Source of the DNA: Sporolactobacillus sp. THM7-4
GTDB taxonomy: Bacteria; Bacillota; Bacilli; Bacillales; Sporolactobacillaceae
Length of the DNA stretch: 63,684 bases
NCBI RefSeq assembly: GCF_004153165.1
Contig: NZ_SEMD01000018.1
Span: forward strand, 1-63,684
Direction of reading: 5' to 3'
Positions 1-9,417 of the stretch are shown here, one piece after another. Below the pieces are notes generated by a model, which had not been told where the DNA came from, ran no database searches, and was given only the letters and a program-made list of their open reading frames with translations. A program made the position numbers and the translations under genes. Position 1 is the first letter of the stretch. The number at the start of each line of letters is the position of its first letter.

Positions 1-74
1 AACGAAGCGCTCCCCATCCCCTTGAGATATTCACTAACAACCTTTATCTTAAAATCAGTTGAGTATTTGGTCAT
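1..74 (-). CDS. IS3-family transposase OrfA, first 24 codons (partial)
   Basis: Reading leftward from the ATG at 74, the peptide begins MTKYSTDFKIKVVSEYLKG, typical of the helix-turn-helix start of IS3/IS150 OrfA proteins, which bind the IS ends. The reading frame runs off the window edge. It is identical to the copy at the other end of the window. Whether the complete element is intact cannot be seen from here. Confidence 0.8.
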   Translation of the reverse strand, partial: MTKYSTDFKIKVVSEYLKGMGSAS

Positions 75-127
75 AGTAAAACCCCCTAAAGTTGAATTTT
101 GTCGTCCAACTTTAGGGGGTCAGTTCA
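1..127 (-). mobile_element. End of an IS3/IS150-type insertion sequence (left copy, truncated by the window edge)
   Basis: The first 127 bases are the exact reverse complement of the last 127. The element tip reads TGAACTGACCCC going inward from position 127, which resembles IS3-family terminal repeats. Inside the tip, two 13-base arms (82-94 and 107-119) form a perfect inverted repeat around a 12-base loop. The start of a transposase OrfA is read outward, off the window. Only the end of the element is present, so the name of the IS cannot be given. Confidence 0.85.
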
Positions 128-143
128 AAGAGGGGGTCTTTTT

Positions 144-1823
144 ATGAAAAATGGCAGGAAAAAATGGGGATACGTGCTGTCTCTCGCTCTTGCGGCCGGA
201 CTGACTTTATCTGCCTGCTCGGGCAGTTGCAGCAGTTCGCAGAAAAGCGGCAGTGCTCTGGCAGCAACCCAGCAGCTTACGATGACGACAACAGCCGATC
301 TTCCGACTCTGGATTATACCCAGGCAACCGACACACAGTCCACAAATACCCTTGAAATGGTTAACAGCGGTCTGACCAGAATGCATGATGGAAAAGTGGC
401 GTGGGACCTTGCGAAAGGGGCACCGTCAGTCAGCGCCGACAAAAAGACTTACACCTTTACTTTGAGAAATGGGATTAAATGGTCCGATGGCAAACCGGTT
501 AAGGCTCAGGATTTTGTCTATGGCTGGCAGCATGAAAACGATCCAAAATCAAAGCCGGCTTATAATTTTCTTTATGCGTCCGCGAGCATCAAAAATGCCG
601 CAAAAGTACAGAATCCAAAAGATCCGATGTACGGAAAGTATAAAAACCTGGGTATTCAGGCAATCGGCAACAATAAAGTCCGGATTACTTTTGATAAACC
701 GGCTCCGCCGTTCTTCCTGAGTCTGCTTTCAACACCAGGATTTTTCCCGCAAAGAGAAGACTTTGTAAAAAAACAGGGTAAACAATTCGCCCAGGGACCG
801 GAAAATCTGCTCTACAATGGTCCGTTCAAACTGGCAAAGTGGAATCATGGAAGTGGATGGACCTATGTTAAGAACAATGATTTTTGGAACGCGAAGAATA
901 TCCATCTGACAAAAGTTACGGTCAAGGTGGTTAAAGAAGAAGCGACACGAGTCAACCTTTATAAAACTGGCGCTTCAGATACGATCGAGAGCTTGTCGGG
1001 CGATTACACAGACCCGATGAAAAAATCGAACCCTAAGGAAGTACACCACGGTCTGACTTCAATAACACGTTTTCTTTATGTCAACCAGAAAACAAATAAG
1101 AATTTACGTAATTTATACTTAAGAAGAGCGATCAGTGAAGCGATCGATCGTCAGGCATTTGTTAACAGACTGATGAAAAACGGATCTGTTCCTTCACATT
1201 TCGCGGTACCGAAAGATTTTGTCAAGGGACCGGACGGTAATGATTTCCGGAGCGCTGCACCTGACGGGTATACGACGGATAATACGAAGCAGGCTCAGAG
1301 CGATTGGGCAAAAGCAAAGAAAGAACTGGGCATTCGTTCACTTCACTTGACATTGCTGACTCAGGACGGCGATCAGTTGAAAAACTGGGATCAGTATCTG
1401 GCTTCACAGATAGAGGCAAAGCTGAAGGGCATTCACATTCAAATCAATCAGCAGCCGTTTGCCAATTTCCTCCAGCTCCAGTCAGAATTCAAGTTTGATC
1501 TTTCCTATGGAGGATGGGCTCCCGATTATCAGGATCCGATGACTTATCTGGATATGTTTACGACAGGACATCCTCAGAATTTCTCAGGATGGTCAGATAA
1601 AAGTTACGATAAACTGATAACGGATGCGCAGAATCAGGCGAATGTTTCAACGCGATGGGACGATATGCAGAAAGCTGAAAAGATCCTGATTGAGCAGGCA
1701 GGTATTATCCCGTTAAATCAAGATGGACAGGTTTGGGTACAAAAGCCGTATGTCAAAGGATTGCAATATCCGATCTACGGCCCGACCGTTGATTTTACAG
1801 GGGCCTATATCGTGAAGCACTAA
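144..1823 (+). CDS. oppA: Oligopeptide-binding lipoprotein OppA (first of two)
   Basis: This is a 559-residue family 5 extracellular solute-binding protein that captures peptides outside the membrane for the OppBCDF importer. A basic N terminus and hydrophobic stretch lead to a lipobox L-S-A-C with the acylated cysteine at residue 25. The body aligns along its whole length with the second OppA at 2.6 kb, so the two are tandem paralogues. The ATG at 144 follows an AGAGGGGG Shine-Dalgarno at about 129-136; an in-frame start at 99 would lie inside the insertion sequence and is unlikely. The IS tip ends at 127, so the native promoter has been displaced. A terminator follows at 1853. Confidence 0.9.
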   Translation: MKNGRKKWGYVLSLALAAGLTLSACSGSCSSSQKSGSALAATQQLTMTTTADLPTLDYTQATDTQSTNTLEMVNSGLTRMHDGKVAWDLAKGAPSVSADKKTYTFTLRNGIKWSDGKPVKAQDFVYGWQHENDPKSKPAYNFLYASASIKNAAKVQNPKDPMYGKYKNLGIQAIGNNKVRITFDKPAPPFFLSLLSTPGFFPQREDFVKKQGKQFAQGPENLLYNGPFKLAKWNHGSGWTYVKNNDFWNAKNIHLTKVTVKVVKEEATRVNLYKTGASDTIESLSGDYTDPMKKSNPKEVHHGLTSITRFLYVNQKTNKNLRNLYLRRAISEAIDRQAFVNRLMKNGSVPSHFAVPKDFVKGPDGNDFRSAAPDGYTTDNTKQAQSDWAKAKKELGIRSLHLTLLTQDGDQLKNWDQYLASQIEAKLKGIHIQINQQPFANFLQLQSEFKFDLSYGGWAPDYQDPMTYLDMFTTGHPQNFSGWSDKSYDKLITDAQNQANVSTRWDDMQKAEKILIEQAGIIPLNQDGQVWVQKPYVKGLQYPIYGPTVDFTGAYIVKH

Positions 1824-1852
1824 AAAGGACACTAAGTGATTTGTTGTATTAA

Positions 1853-1891
1853 GGGTGCCGCAAGTTTAAAAGTCGGCACCCGTTTGTTTTG
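1853..1891 (+). terminator. Rho-independent terminator after the first oppA
   Basis: GGGTGCCG at 1853-1860 pairs perfectly with CGGCACCC at 1874-1881 and is followed by a T-rich tail. It separates the first oppA from the rest of the opp locus. Confidence 0.8.
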
Positions 1892-1956
1892 TATCTGGAA
1901 TAAGAATCGACGGGTTACTTAAAAAAGGGATTCGAGCAGAGATGATTTGAAAAATG

Positions 1957-2340
1957 TCAAAAAAGTGACAAGATAATGGAAGCAGAAAAATAGAGGAGAC
2001 TGACAAAAATAAGCGGCCACGTGATCGGATAGCGGCGGCCGTCCCGCCGTTCATATTCCTCAGGCGGCGCCTCGGTATCTGTTTCCCCGGGCTGATGATT
2101 CCGCAAGGCTCGTGAAAAACGTCTGAAACTGTACACCATACTGTCGAAGAAGCCGCCCTGGAAAACAAACAGGATCAGACCTGCATTAAAAAAAATCAGA
2201 CTGATCATGGCGGCTGCGTTTATCAGCGACAGTAAAGAGAACGGCCGCTGATAAAAAAACTGGCTGAGCAGGATCAACAAACCTTCTGAACAAAAGATAA
2301 GGAAAAATGCTCCCTTTATATTTGTAGACCAAAATCTCAT
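1957..2340 (-). CDS. DUF3899-family small membrane protein
   Basis: This is a 127-residue protein with two hydrophobic segments near the N terminus, a basic and charged middle including SFRRFSRALR, and one hydrophobic segment at the C terminus. The G-x-F-x-S arrangement before the arginine-rich stretch is characteristic of DUF3899 proteins of Bacillales, whose function is unknown. The start at 2340 is chosen because AGGAGG (2350-2355) lies 8 bases upstream; a GTG at 2349 directly touches that site and is too close. It lies on the opposite strand between the two oppA genes, so it is not part of the opp transcript. Confidence 0.65.
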   Translation of the reverse strand: MRFWSTNIKGAFFLIFCSEGLLILLSQFFYQRPFSLLSLINAAAMISLIFFNAGLILFVFQGGFFDSMVYSFRRFSRALRNHQPGETDTEAPPEEYERRDGRRYPITWPLIFVSLLYFSASIILSLF

Positions 2341-2500
2341 ATCGGACACCTCCTGTCCATCATAGCGAAGGATCTGTATTTGAGCAATCGTTTGTAAGGA
2401 AAACTAACAAAAATTGTTAAAAAAGCAACTTAAAAACCAGATAATGACCAGATTTTTTAATCAATTCAGCCGCAATTGTCTATTATTCTCTAAAAAAAGA

Positions 2501-2529
2501 ATGCAAAATACGAGAATAGCTTGTATAAT
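2501..2529 (+). promoter_or_regulatory. Candidate promoter for the opp operon
   Basis: A perfect TATAAT lies at 2524-2529, about 85 bases before the second oppA. No convincing -35 hexamer is found 16-18 bases upstream, so an activator or another sigma contact may be needed. A CodY or TnrA site was not recognised. Confidence 0.4.
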
Positions 2530-2614
2530 AGCACTTGTAGGTGAAATTTGTCTTCTGAAAAGAAAGAAAAATTCACCAAAAAACAGATAATAGTTAAGGG
2601 GAGGTCATTGCTTT

Positions 2615-4291
2615 ATGAGGAATAAAGCAAAATGGTCATTAGTGCTATCTTTTATCCTGGCACTGAGCCTGGTACTTACCGCTTGCGGAGGATCAGGTAG
2701 CAGCAGCAGCAGTAAAAGCAACAGCGGGGGACTGGCAAAAGATCAGACTTTGAAGATTGCCGATGTTGCCGATATCCCGACTCTGGATCCGACTCAGATG
2801 ACTGATGCAACATCGATCAATGTTGCGAACATGACGATGGCGGGTCTGACAAGAATGCATGACAATAAGTTTTCATGGGATCTTGCTGCAGGAGCTCCGA
2901 AAGTCAGTGCAGACAAGAAAACGTATACTTTCAAGCTTCGTGATCAGAAATGGTCAGACGGCAAGCCTGTAACGGCGCAGGATTTTGTTTACGGATGGCA
3001 GCGCCAGAATGACCCGGCCGCAAAACCGGCTTACAACTTCCTTTTTGCATCGGTCGGTATCAAGAATGCAGCTAAAATTGAAAACCCGAAAGATCCGATG
3101 TATGGCAAGTACAAGAATCTCGGTATAAAAGCCCTTGACAGCAAAACGCTTCAAGTAACGCTGGATCAACCGGCTCCGCCATTCTTCTACAGCATCCTGT
3201 CTGTACCTCAGTTCATGCCTCAGCGTGAAGATTTCGTTAAGGCCCAAGGCAAAAAATATGCGACAGGCCCCTCTAACTTGTTGTATAACGGACCATTCGT
3301 TCTATCCAGCTGGAAACAAGGTACAGGCTATACTTACAAAAAGAATAAAGACTATTGGGACGCATCAAAGACGAAACTTCAAACAGTTGAATTTAAAGTT
3401 GTGAAGGAAATTTCAACTGCAGTTAATCTTTATAAAACAGGTCAGGTCGATCTCGTCACTTTATCAGCTGATTATGTGAATGCACTGAAAAAATCGAATC
3501 CGCAAGAAATAAAACATTCAATCTCTTCAGGTATGTTCTTCCTCTATATTAATCAGAAAACGAACAAAAATCTGAAGAACCTCAATCTGCGCAAGGCAAT
3601 TAATGCGGCAATCGACCGTCAGGGTCTGGCAAAAACCATTCTGAATGACGGTTCTGTTCCGTCGACTTATGTGGTACCGAAGGGCTTCGTAACCGGTCCG
3701 GACGGTAAAGACTTCCGGGCAGCTGTTCCGGGCGGCTATCCTGCCGGAAATGCAGCGGCGGCTAAGAAATATTGGGCACAGGCTAAGAAAGAACTTGGAA
3801 TCAGCAAACTGAACCTGAACTTCATCAGCTCGGACAGCAGCACAACCAAACAGCTCGATTCTTATGTTGCAAACCAGCTTGAGAAGAACCTGCCTGGCGT
3901 TCAGGTAAGTATTAATGCTCAGCCGTGGGCCAACTATCTCAAACTGAACAACGAGTTCAAATTTGATATTGCTTTCAGCGGCTGGCTTCCTGACTATCAG
4001 GATCCAATGACTTATCTCGACATGTGGACAACAAATCAGCCACAGAACTCGACCGGCTGGTCCAACAAGACATTTGATAAAGAGATTGCGGCAGCTAAAG
4101 CTGATTCAAACGCATCGACCCGATGGGCAATGATGCAGAAGGCAGAAAAGACAATGATGGCAGACTACCCAATTGCTCCGCTTTATCAGGAGGGTATCAC
4201 CTGGGCTCAAAAGTCATATGTAAAAGACTTTTCGAGACCTTCTTATGGACCGGTATTTGATTTTGCACAAGCTTACATTACGAAACATTAA
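2615..4291 (+). CDS. oppA: Oligopeptide-binding lipoprotein OppA (second of two)
   Basis: This is a 558-residue peptide-binding lipoprotein of solute-binding family 5. The signal peptide ends in the lipobox L-T-A-C with the cysteine at residue 24, followed by a Ser/Asn/Gly-rich linker. The conserved family 5 block around residues 95-125, including KWSDGKPV and DFVYGWQR, is present. A Shine-Dalgarno (GGGGAGG) precedes the ATG. This copy is next to oppBCDF and has its own candidate promoter, so it is the more likely main receptor. The two OppA proteins probably differ in peptide preference, which cannot be read from the sequence. Confidence 0.92.
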   Translation: MRNKAKWSLVLSFILALSLVLTACGGSGSSSSSKSNSGGLAKDQTLKIADVADIPTLDPTQMTDATSINVANMTMAGLTRMHDNKFSWDLAAGAPKVSADKKTYTFKLRDQKWSDGKPVTAQDFVYGWQRQNDPAAKPAYNFLFASVGIKNAAKIENPKDPMYGKYKNLGIKALDSKTLQVTLDQPAPPFFYSILSVPQFMPQREDFVKAQGKKYATGPSNLLYNGPFVLSSWKQGTGYTYKKNKDYWDASKTKLQTVEFKVVKEISTAVNLYKTGQVDLVTLSADYVNALKKSNPQEIKHSISSGMFFLYINQKTNKNLKNLNLRKAINAAIDRQGLAKTILNDGSVPSTYVVPKGFVTGPDGKDFRAAVPGGYPAGNAAAAKKYWAQAKKELGISKLNLNFISSDSSTTKQLDSYVANQLEKNLPGVQVSINAQPWANYLKLNNEFKFDIAFSGWLPDYQDPMTYLDMWTTNQPQNSTGWSNKTFDKEIAAAKADSNASTRWAMMQKAEKTMMADYPIAPLYQEGITWAQKSYVKDFSRPSYGPVFDFAQAYITKH

Positions 4292-4322
4292 TTGTTGATT
4301 TGAACTTTGAAATTTTTGATTG

Positions 4323-4360
4323 GGAGGGTATATGTCGATCCTGGCGTATACTCTCCTTTC
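4323..4360 (+). terminator. Stem-loop between oppA and oppB, candidate attenuator
   Basis: GGAGGGTATA (4323-4332) pairs with TATACTCTCC (4347-4356) with one G-T pair, followed by TTTC. Such hairpins after a binding-protein gene are known to let the receptor be made in excess over the permease, by partial termination or 3-prime protection of the mRNA. No promoter was seen between it and oppB. Confidence 0.5.
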
Positions 4361-4464
4361 CCTTAAACAGATATTTTTCAGGATTTTGTTATTTGTGGAA
4401 ATTCATGAAATGTACCGTAACTGACTAAAGGATAGATATCAAATAAAAGGGAGGATTGAACGCA

Positions 4465-5397
4465 TTGGTACGCTATATATTAAAGCGGGTTGGCTATATG
4501 TTAGTGACCTTTTATGTTGTTATCACATTGACTTTCCTGTCGATGAAACTGCTGCCAGGAACACCTTTTAAGACTGCCAACCGGCTTACACCTCAGCAGC
4601 TCAATCAGCTCAGGCATTATTATGGACTGGATCAGCCGATTCCTGTTCAGTATGTCCACTATTTATGGAATTTCATTCATGGGGATCTCGGCGGATCCTT
4701 TCAATATGGAATGCAGCCAGTGACACAGTTTCTGCTTCAAAGATTCCCGGTTTCCCTTGAACTGGGGGTAGAAGCAATGATTGCCGGCACAATCCTCGGA
4801 ATACTGCTCGGGATTGTTGCGGGGATTTACCGGGCACGATTTCTTGATTGGGGAACGATGACCTTTTCGGTAATTGGAATTTCTATACCCTCATTTATCT
4901 TTGCAGGTATTCTGCAATACGCATTTGCTGTTAATGTTCAGCTGTTCCCGGTTGCCGGATGGAGCGGCCCGATGTCCCATGTTCTCCCGGCGACATCACT
5001 TGCGATCGGCGTTCTTGCCCTCGTCGCCCGGTTCATGCGTACGGAAATGGTAGAGGTGCTCAATCAGGATTATATCGTCACTGCACAGGCCAAGGGCTTA
5101 ACGACGTCAGCTGTTGTTTTCAGGCATGCCATCCGTAACGCATTGATTCCGATAATCACGGTCATCGGCCCCCTTACGGCGGCTGTCGTAACCGGTTCTC
5201 TTGTTGTCGAGAATATATTTGCCATTCCGGGTATCGGATCTCAGTTTGTCGACTCGATTGTAACCAACGATTATCCGATGATTATGGGAACAACTGAAGT
5301 GTATGCCGGTATGTTTATTATTACTATCTTTATCGTGGATATATTGTATGGAGTCATTGATCCGAGAATCCGTGTGTCAGGGGGACAGACATCATGA
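4465..5397 (+). CDS. oppB: Oligopeptide ABC transporter permease OppB
   Basis: This is a 310-residue inner-membrane permease of the BPD_transp_1 family with about six hydrophobic segments. The EAA loop that contacts the ATPases is visible as AQAKGLTTSAVVFRHAIRNA near residues 210-230. The TTG at 4465 is preferred because GGGAGG ends at 4454, ten bases upstream; an in-frame TTG at 4456 directly abuts that site. The stop codon overlaps the ATG of oppC, which implies translational coupling. It forms the membrane channel with OppC. Confidence 0.93.
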   Translation: MVRYILKRVGYMLVTFYVVITLTFLSMKLLPGTPFKTANRLTPQQLNQLRHYYGLDQPIPVQYVHYLWNFIHGDLGGSFQYGMQPVTQFLLQRFPVSLELGVEAMIAGTILGILLGIVAGIYRARFLDWGTMTFSVIGISIPSFIFAGILQYAFAVNVQLFPVAGWSGPMSHVLPATSLAIGVLALVARFMRTEMVEVLNQDYIVTAQAKGLTTSAVVFRHAIRNALIPIITVIGPLTAAVVTGSLVVENIFAIPGIGSQFVDSIVTNDYPMIMGTTEVYAGMFIITIFIVDILYGVIDPRIRVSGGQTS

Positions 5398-6401
5398 TGA
5401 TGCCAAATACAGAAATAACTAAAGACATGTTTGCTCCGGCCGACATTGATCACTCAGTCAGTGAAAAGATCGGCAGAAGGAGTGTCAGTGTCTGGAAAGA
5501 TGCGCTTCGTCGTTTCGTCCAGAACAAAGGTGCCTTAATTTCGATGATATTATTAACGATTATCATTGTAGCGGCTTTAGTAAGCCCTCATTTCTCCAAA
5601 TACGGGATCGATGATCAGGATCTGAATCGTGTCAATCTACCGCCTAAAATAACCGCTTTATCATGGATTCCGCTGTTCAGCGGTAAAGAGGGAGGGGTTG
5701 ACGTCTACAAGCAGAATGGAATCAAGCAGGATTTCTGGTTTGGAACCGATTCGCTTGGGCGCGATCTCTGGACAAGAACATGGAGCGGTACTCAGATTTC
5801 TCTATTTATCGCATTGATTGCTGCTCTTGTCGATTTATTTATCGGAGTCGTTTACGGCGGAATTTCCGGTTATTTCGGGACCACCGTTGATAACATCCTG
5901 CAAAGAATTGTCGAAGTAATCATGGGTATTCCGAACCTCGTTTGGATTATTCTTTTAATCCTCGTTATGAAACCCGGATTGTTTGCCATAACAGTCGCCA
6001 TTCTTGCAACGAACTGGGTGACGATGTCGCGAATTGTCCGCGGAGAGATGATGAAACTGAAGAACCAGGAATTTGTTCTTGCCTCACGGACATTGGGTGC
6101 GAGCAATGGACGGATTATTTTTCGCCATCTGATTCCAAATTCACTGGGCATGATCATTGTGAACACGATGTTTTCGGTACCGAATGCGATCTTCTTTGAA
6201 GCCTTTCTGAGCTTTATCGGGTTAGGTATCAGGCAGCCGCAGGCGTCACTCGGCTCGTTGATTAACACCGGGTATCAGCAGTTGCAAATTCACCCCTACC
6301 AGACACTGTATCCGGGGCTCATTATCTCTCTCTTGCTGATCTGCTTCAATATCATGGGCGACGGGCTTCGGGATGCATTTGATCCGAAACTGAGAAGGTA
6401 A
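5394..6401 (+). CDS. oppC: Oligopeptide ABC transporter permease OppC
   Basis: This is a 335-residue permease partner of OppB. A cytoplasmic N-terminal stretch of about 45 residues (OppC_N type) leads into the first membrane segment, and a BPD_transp_1 domain follows. The EAA loop reads ASRTLGASNGRIIFRHLIPN near residues 222-245. The gene opens with three consecutive ATG codons at 5394, 5397 and 5400; the first overlaps the oppB stop, with a G-rich Shine-Dalgarno at 5380-5385. Membrane topology and gene position support the call. Confidence 0.93.
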   Translation: MMMPNTEITKDMFAPADIDHSVSEKIGRRSVSVWKDALRRFVQNKGALISMILLTIIIVAALVSPHFSKYGIDDQDLNRVNLPPKITALSWIPLFSGKEGGVDVYKQNGIKQDFWFGTDSLGRDLWTRTWSGTQISLFIALIAALVDLFIGVVYGGISGYFGTTVDNILQRIVEVIMGIPNLVWIILLILVMKPGLFAITVAILATNWVTMSRIVRGEMMKLKNQEFVLASRTLGASNGRIIFRHLIPNSLGMIIVNTMFSVPNAIFFEAFLSFIGLGIRQPQASLGSLINTGYQQLQIHPYQTLYPGLIISLLLICFNIMGDGLRDAFDPKLRR

Positions 6402-6418
6402 CACAGGGAGGCGAAATT

Positions 6419-7435
6419 ATGGATAATCTACTTGAAATAAAAGATTTAAATGTCCGGTTCAATCTGTTCGGAGCAAAGGTGCAGGCGGTCCGCGGCGTCA
6501 GCCTTCATTTGAAAAAAGGCGAGACACTGGCAATTGTAGGAGAATCCGGTTCAGGGAAATCCGTAACCTCCAAGGCAATTATGGGATTGATCCCTAATCC
6601 GCCTGGTGAAATTACGTCGGGCGAGATTCTTTTTGAAGGGCATGATCTTGTCCATTATTCAAATAAACAAATGCAGAAAATAAGGGGAAAAGAAATATCG
6701 ATGATTTTTCAGGATCCAATGACTGCCTTGAATCCGACCATGAAAGTTGGAAAGCAGATTATGGAAGGCCTGATCAAACATCAGAAAATGTCCAGGCAAG
6801 ATGCGAAAAAACGTGCAATTGAGCTGCTCAGACTGGTCGGCATTCCGAAACCTGAAGTCCGTGTCAATGAATATCCGCACCAGTTTTCCGGAGGAATGAG
6901 GCAGCGTGTGGTAATCGCCATCGCACTGGCCTGCAATCCGAAGATTCTGATTGCTGACGAGCCAACGACGGCACTGGATGTAACCATTCAGGCACAGATT
7001 CTCGACTTGATGCGCGAGCTTCAGAAGAAAACGGGTACTGCGATCATCCTGATCACTCACGATCTCGGGGTTGTGGCCAACCTGGCTCAGCGAGTCGGCG
7101 TTATGTATGGCGGAAAATTGGTCGAAACCGGAACTTTGGAAGAAATATTTTATCGTCCGAAGCATCCTTATACCTGGGGCTTGTTGTCGTCGATGCCTAA
7201 GCTTCACGCTAAGACGGATAAATTACTGGCCATCCCGGGTTCCCCTCCTGATCTGAGTGATCCGCCAAAAGGGTGTCCGTTCGCACCAAGATGTCCGTAT
7301 GCGATGAAAGTATGTACGGAGCAAATGCCTGAGTACACGTATCTGTCGGATACACAGAGGACTGCATGCTGGTTGCTTGATAAACGGGCGCCGAAAGTGG
7401 AACCGCCGGAAACGATAGGCGTAGGGGGAGAGTAA
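6419..7435 (+). CDS. oppD: Oligopeptide ABC transporter ATPase OppD
   Basis: This 338-residue cytoplasmic ATPase powers peptide import together with OppF. Walker A is GESGSGKS (41-48), the signature is FSGGMRQR (around 158-165) and Walker B is ILIADEP (around 176-182). The C-terminal oligopeptide/dipeptide extension carries the cysteine pattern [14 protein letters not shown] typical of the OppD/DppD family. It starts 17 bases after oppC behind GGGAGG, and oppF follows after three bases. Confidence 0.95.
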   Translation: MDNLLEIKDLNVRFNLFGAKVQAVRGVSLHLKKGETLAIVGESGSGKSVTSKAIMGLIPNPPGEITSGEILFEGHDLVHYSNKQMQKIRGKEISMIFQDPMTALNPTMKVGKQIMEGLIKHQKMSRQDAKKRAIELLRLVGIPKPEVRVNEYPHQFSGGMRQRVVIAIALACNPKILIADEPTTALDVTIQAQILDLMRELQKKTGTAIILITHDLGVVANLAQRVGVMYGGKLVETGTLEEIFYRPKHPYTWGLLSSMPKLHAKTDKLLAIPGSPPDLSDPPKGCPFAPRCPYAMKVCTEQMPEYTYLSDTQRTACWLLDKRAPKVEPPETIGVGGE

Positions 7436-7438
7436 CAG

Positions 7439-8461
7439 ATGGCAGAAACTAAAGAAAAATTGCTTCAGGTTAAAAACCTTAAAAAGTACTTTCAAATTTC
7501 CCGGAAAGAGGTTCTTCAGGCTGTCGACAATGTCACATTCGATGTTTACAAAGGTGAAACACTGGGACTGGTCGGTGAATCCGGATGTGGAAAATCCACG
7601 ACGGGACGGACGATCATCCGTTTATATCAGCCAACGGAAGGACAAGTTGTATTTGATGGTGAAGATATTAGCGGAAAGCTGTCAGGAAAAGCAAAAAAAC
7701 AACTAAGCCGGCGGATGCAGATGATTTTTCAGGATCCTTACGCCTCGCTTAATCCAAGAATGATGATAAAGGATATTATTGCTGAAGGTCTCGATATTCA
7801 TCATTTATCAAAATCAAAAAAAGAACGGATGAATCGCGTTTATGAAATGCTTGAAACCGTCGGACTGAATCGTGAGCACGCCAATCGTTTCCCGCACGAA
7901 TTCAGCGGCGGCCAGCGGCAAAGAATCGGCATTGCCAGGGCTCTCGCCGTTGATCCTGATTTTGTTATTGCCGATGAACCGATCTCGGCGCTGGATGTTT
8001 CGATTCAGGCACAGGTCGTCAATCTTCTTCAGGAATTACAGGAAAAGAAAGGCCTGACCTTTCTCTTTATTGCTCACGATCTGTCCATGGTTAAGCACAT
8101 CAGCGACCGGGTCGGTGTCATGTATCTCGGAAATATGGCGGAGCTGGCTTCAAGCGACGAACTTTATGAGCATCCGCTTCATCCATATACTCAGTCATTA
8201 TTATCAGCAATCCCGGTAGCTGATCCTGAACTTGAACATAGTCGGGAACGAATCATTCTTCAAGGCGATGTACCGAGCCCAATCGATCCTCCAGGCGGCT
8301 GCCGTTTCCGGACACGGTGTCCGTTCGCTATGGATATTTGTGCCAAAGTCAGACCAAAATGGCACGAAGTTGAAAAGGGTCATTGGGTGGCTTGCCACCT
8401 CCACGACGAAGGAATCACCCCCGATTCAAATAAAGAAGACTTGGCGATTGCCAAGCCGTAA
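7439..8461 (+). CDS. oppF: Oligopeptide ABC transporter ATPase OppF
   Basis: This 340-residue ATPase is the second nucleotide-binding subunit of the importer. Walker A is GESGCGKS (about 46-53), the signature is [14 protein letters not shown] and Walker B is FVIADEP. The C-terminal family extension has [14 protein letters not shown]. The protein is somewhat longer than B. subtilis OppF because of a charged tail. The last codons lie inside a duplicated segment (8432-8479) that recurs 166 bases downstream. Confidence 0.95.
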   Translation: MAETKEKLLQVKNLKKYFQISRKEVLQAVDNVTFDVYKGETLGLVGESGCGKSTTGRTIIRLYQPTEGQVVFDGEDISGKLSGKAKKQLSRRMQMIFQDPYASLNPRMMIKDIIAEGLDIHHLSKSKKERMNRVYEMLETVGLNREHANRFPHEFSGGQRQRIGIARALAVDPDFVIADEPISALDVSIQAQVVNLLQELQEKKGLTFLFIAHDLSMVKHISDRVGVMYLGNMAELASSDELYEHPLHPYTQSLLSAIPVADPELEHSRERIILQGDVPSPIDPPGGCRFRTRCPFAMDICAKVRPKWHEVEKGHWVACHLHDEGITPDSNKEDLAIAKP

Positions 8462-8645
8462 GGCGCCGGCAGAGCCCGGTCGCGCCGGCCAGGACGGCCC
8501 AGTGTCGAACAAGCCACAGGATGTGGCGAATTGTTCGACCCCTTATCAGACTTTTACCGGCAGTTGACAAAGGGTTTACTGCCGGTTAAAGCGTGGCAAA
8601 GAAGACTTGGCGATTTCGGGGGCCTGAGGCGCCGGCAGAGCCCGG
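8432..8645 (+). repeat. Direct repeat at the 3-prime end of oppF, copies offset by 166 bases
   Basis: Bases 8432-8479 and 8598-8645 share an identical 18-base 5-prime part and an identical 19-base 3-prime part, with a diverged 11-base middle. The first copy covers the end and stop codon of oppF. Between the copies sit two hairpins: arms 8504-8512/8531-8539 with a nested 5-bp stem, and arms 8556-8564/8578-8586. The stretch is unusually GC-rich compared with its surroundings. Confidence 0.7.
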
Positions 8646-8673
8646 CCTTTACAACTTATAGTCAGAAAGACAG

Positions 8674-8721
8674 AACAAGGCCGTAGAGCGTGGTGAGGGA
8701 TATCCGCTTTACGGCCTGTTC
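8674..8721. terminator. Long inverted repeat, probable bidirectional terminator of oppF and the converging small gene
   Basis: AACAAGGCCGTAGAGCG at 8674-8690 pairs with the complementary stretch at 8705-8720 with only a bulge and one mismatch. It lies between two converging genes. The T-tract on the plus strand is interrupted, so termination efficiency is uncertain. Confidence 0.5.
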
Positions 8722-8728
8722 GTGTCGT

Positions 8729-8950
8729 TTACTTTTTGTATTTACAAATCAGATGAATCAAAAAAAGTATTAAAGTCATCACCAAAAGAACCATAATCAG
8801 TTGATCACTGAACCAATGCAGATAATAACGTGTGATAATGGCACTGGCCAGGATGCCTGCTGCAACAGATGCGAGTACTCTTGTCATTCGAGAATTCAGC
8901 CTTTCTTTCCAATAAATTTTAAAAGTCCGCATACATGATAAGTTAAACAC
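8729..8950 (-). CDS. Small membrane protein of unknown function
   Basis: This is a reading frame of 73 codons from a GTG, or 67 from an ATG at 8932. It has a basic N terminus (RTFKIYWKERLNSRM), two hydrophobic helices separated by YYLHWFSDQ, and a basic C terminus, so a two-pass membrane peptide is likely. Neither start has a clear Shine-Dalgarno site, which lowers confidence. I do not recognise a family. Confidence 0.45.
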   Translation of the reverse strand: MFNLSCMRTFKIYWKERLNSRMTRVLASVAAGILASAIITRYYLHWFSDQLIMVLLVMTLILFLIHLICKYKK

Positions 8951-9417
8951 AGATTAATGATTCACGCATACTTTTGACCCATTGAACGTAAATTATTTAA
9001 CAGAGGATCCCCTTCGCGGACAGGCTGATCAGGAGGCGATGGCAAGGTATTCAATGCAAGTACGTCTTTTGTTTAACTAAGAATGTTCAAGGCAAAATGG
9101 TGCAAGAATCAGGTTACGTGAACCATTTTAAAAGTACACGAATGCGTTCGGTTGTTCATACAATAAAAGTAGGACAAAGCAGCAGGTATAGATGCTGTCT
9201 CTTGCAGCTTTAAGAGTTAAAGGGAATTGACTTTCAACTATTTTTAGTGACAAAATTCGACGTTTATTGAGAATATACGACTTTTCTTGAGAACATTCTT
9301 CAGCAGAATTATTGACAAGTAAAACAAAACGGGTTGACAATAAGAGTAGAAAGATAAAAAATAAAACTAAACGTTAAAAAGCTGCGGAGATAAAAAATAA
9401 TAAAGGAGGAACAATTT
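8951..9417. other. Gene-free AT-rich stretch
   Basis: No convincing gene was found here. Two TTGACA hexamers (9312-9317 and 9334-9339) lie upstream of the 41-residue peptide gene, but neither has a good -10 at the right distance. A 70-codon frame on the minus strand lacks a ribosome binding site. Confidence 0.5.

Noticed and set aside
6659-7207. 182-codon frame on the minus strand
   Set aside because: It lies wholly within oppD on the other strand and resembles no protein.
9128-9340. 70-codon frame on the minus strand
   Set aside because: It has no ribosome site, an odd composition, and no neighbour that would support it.
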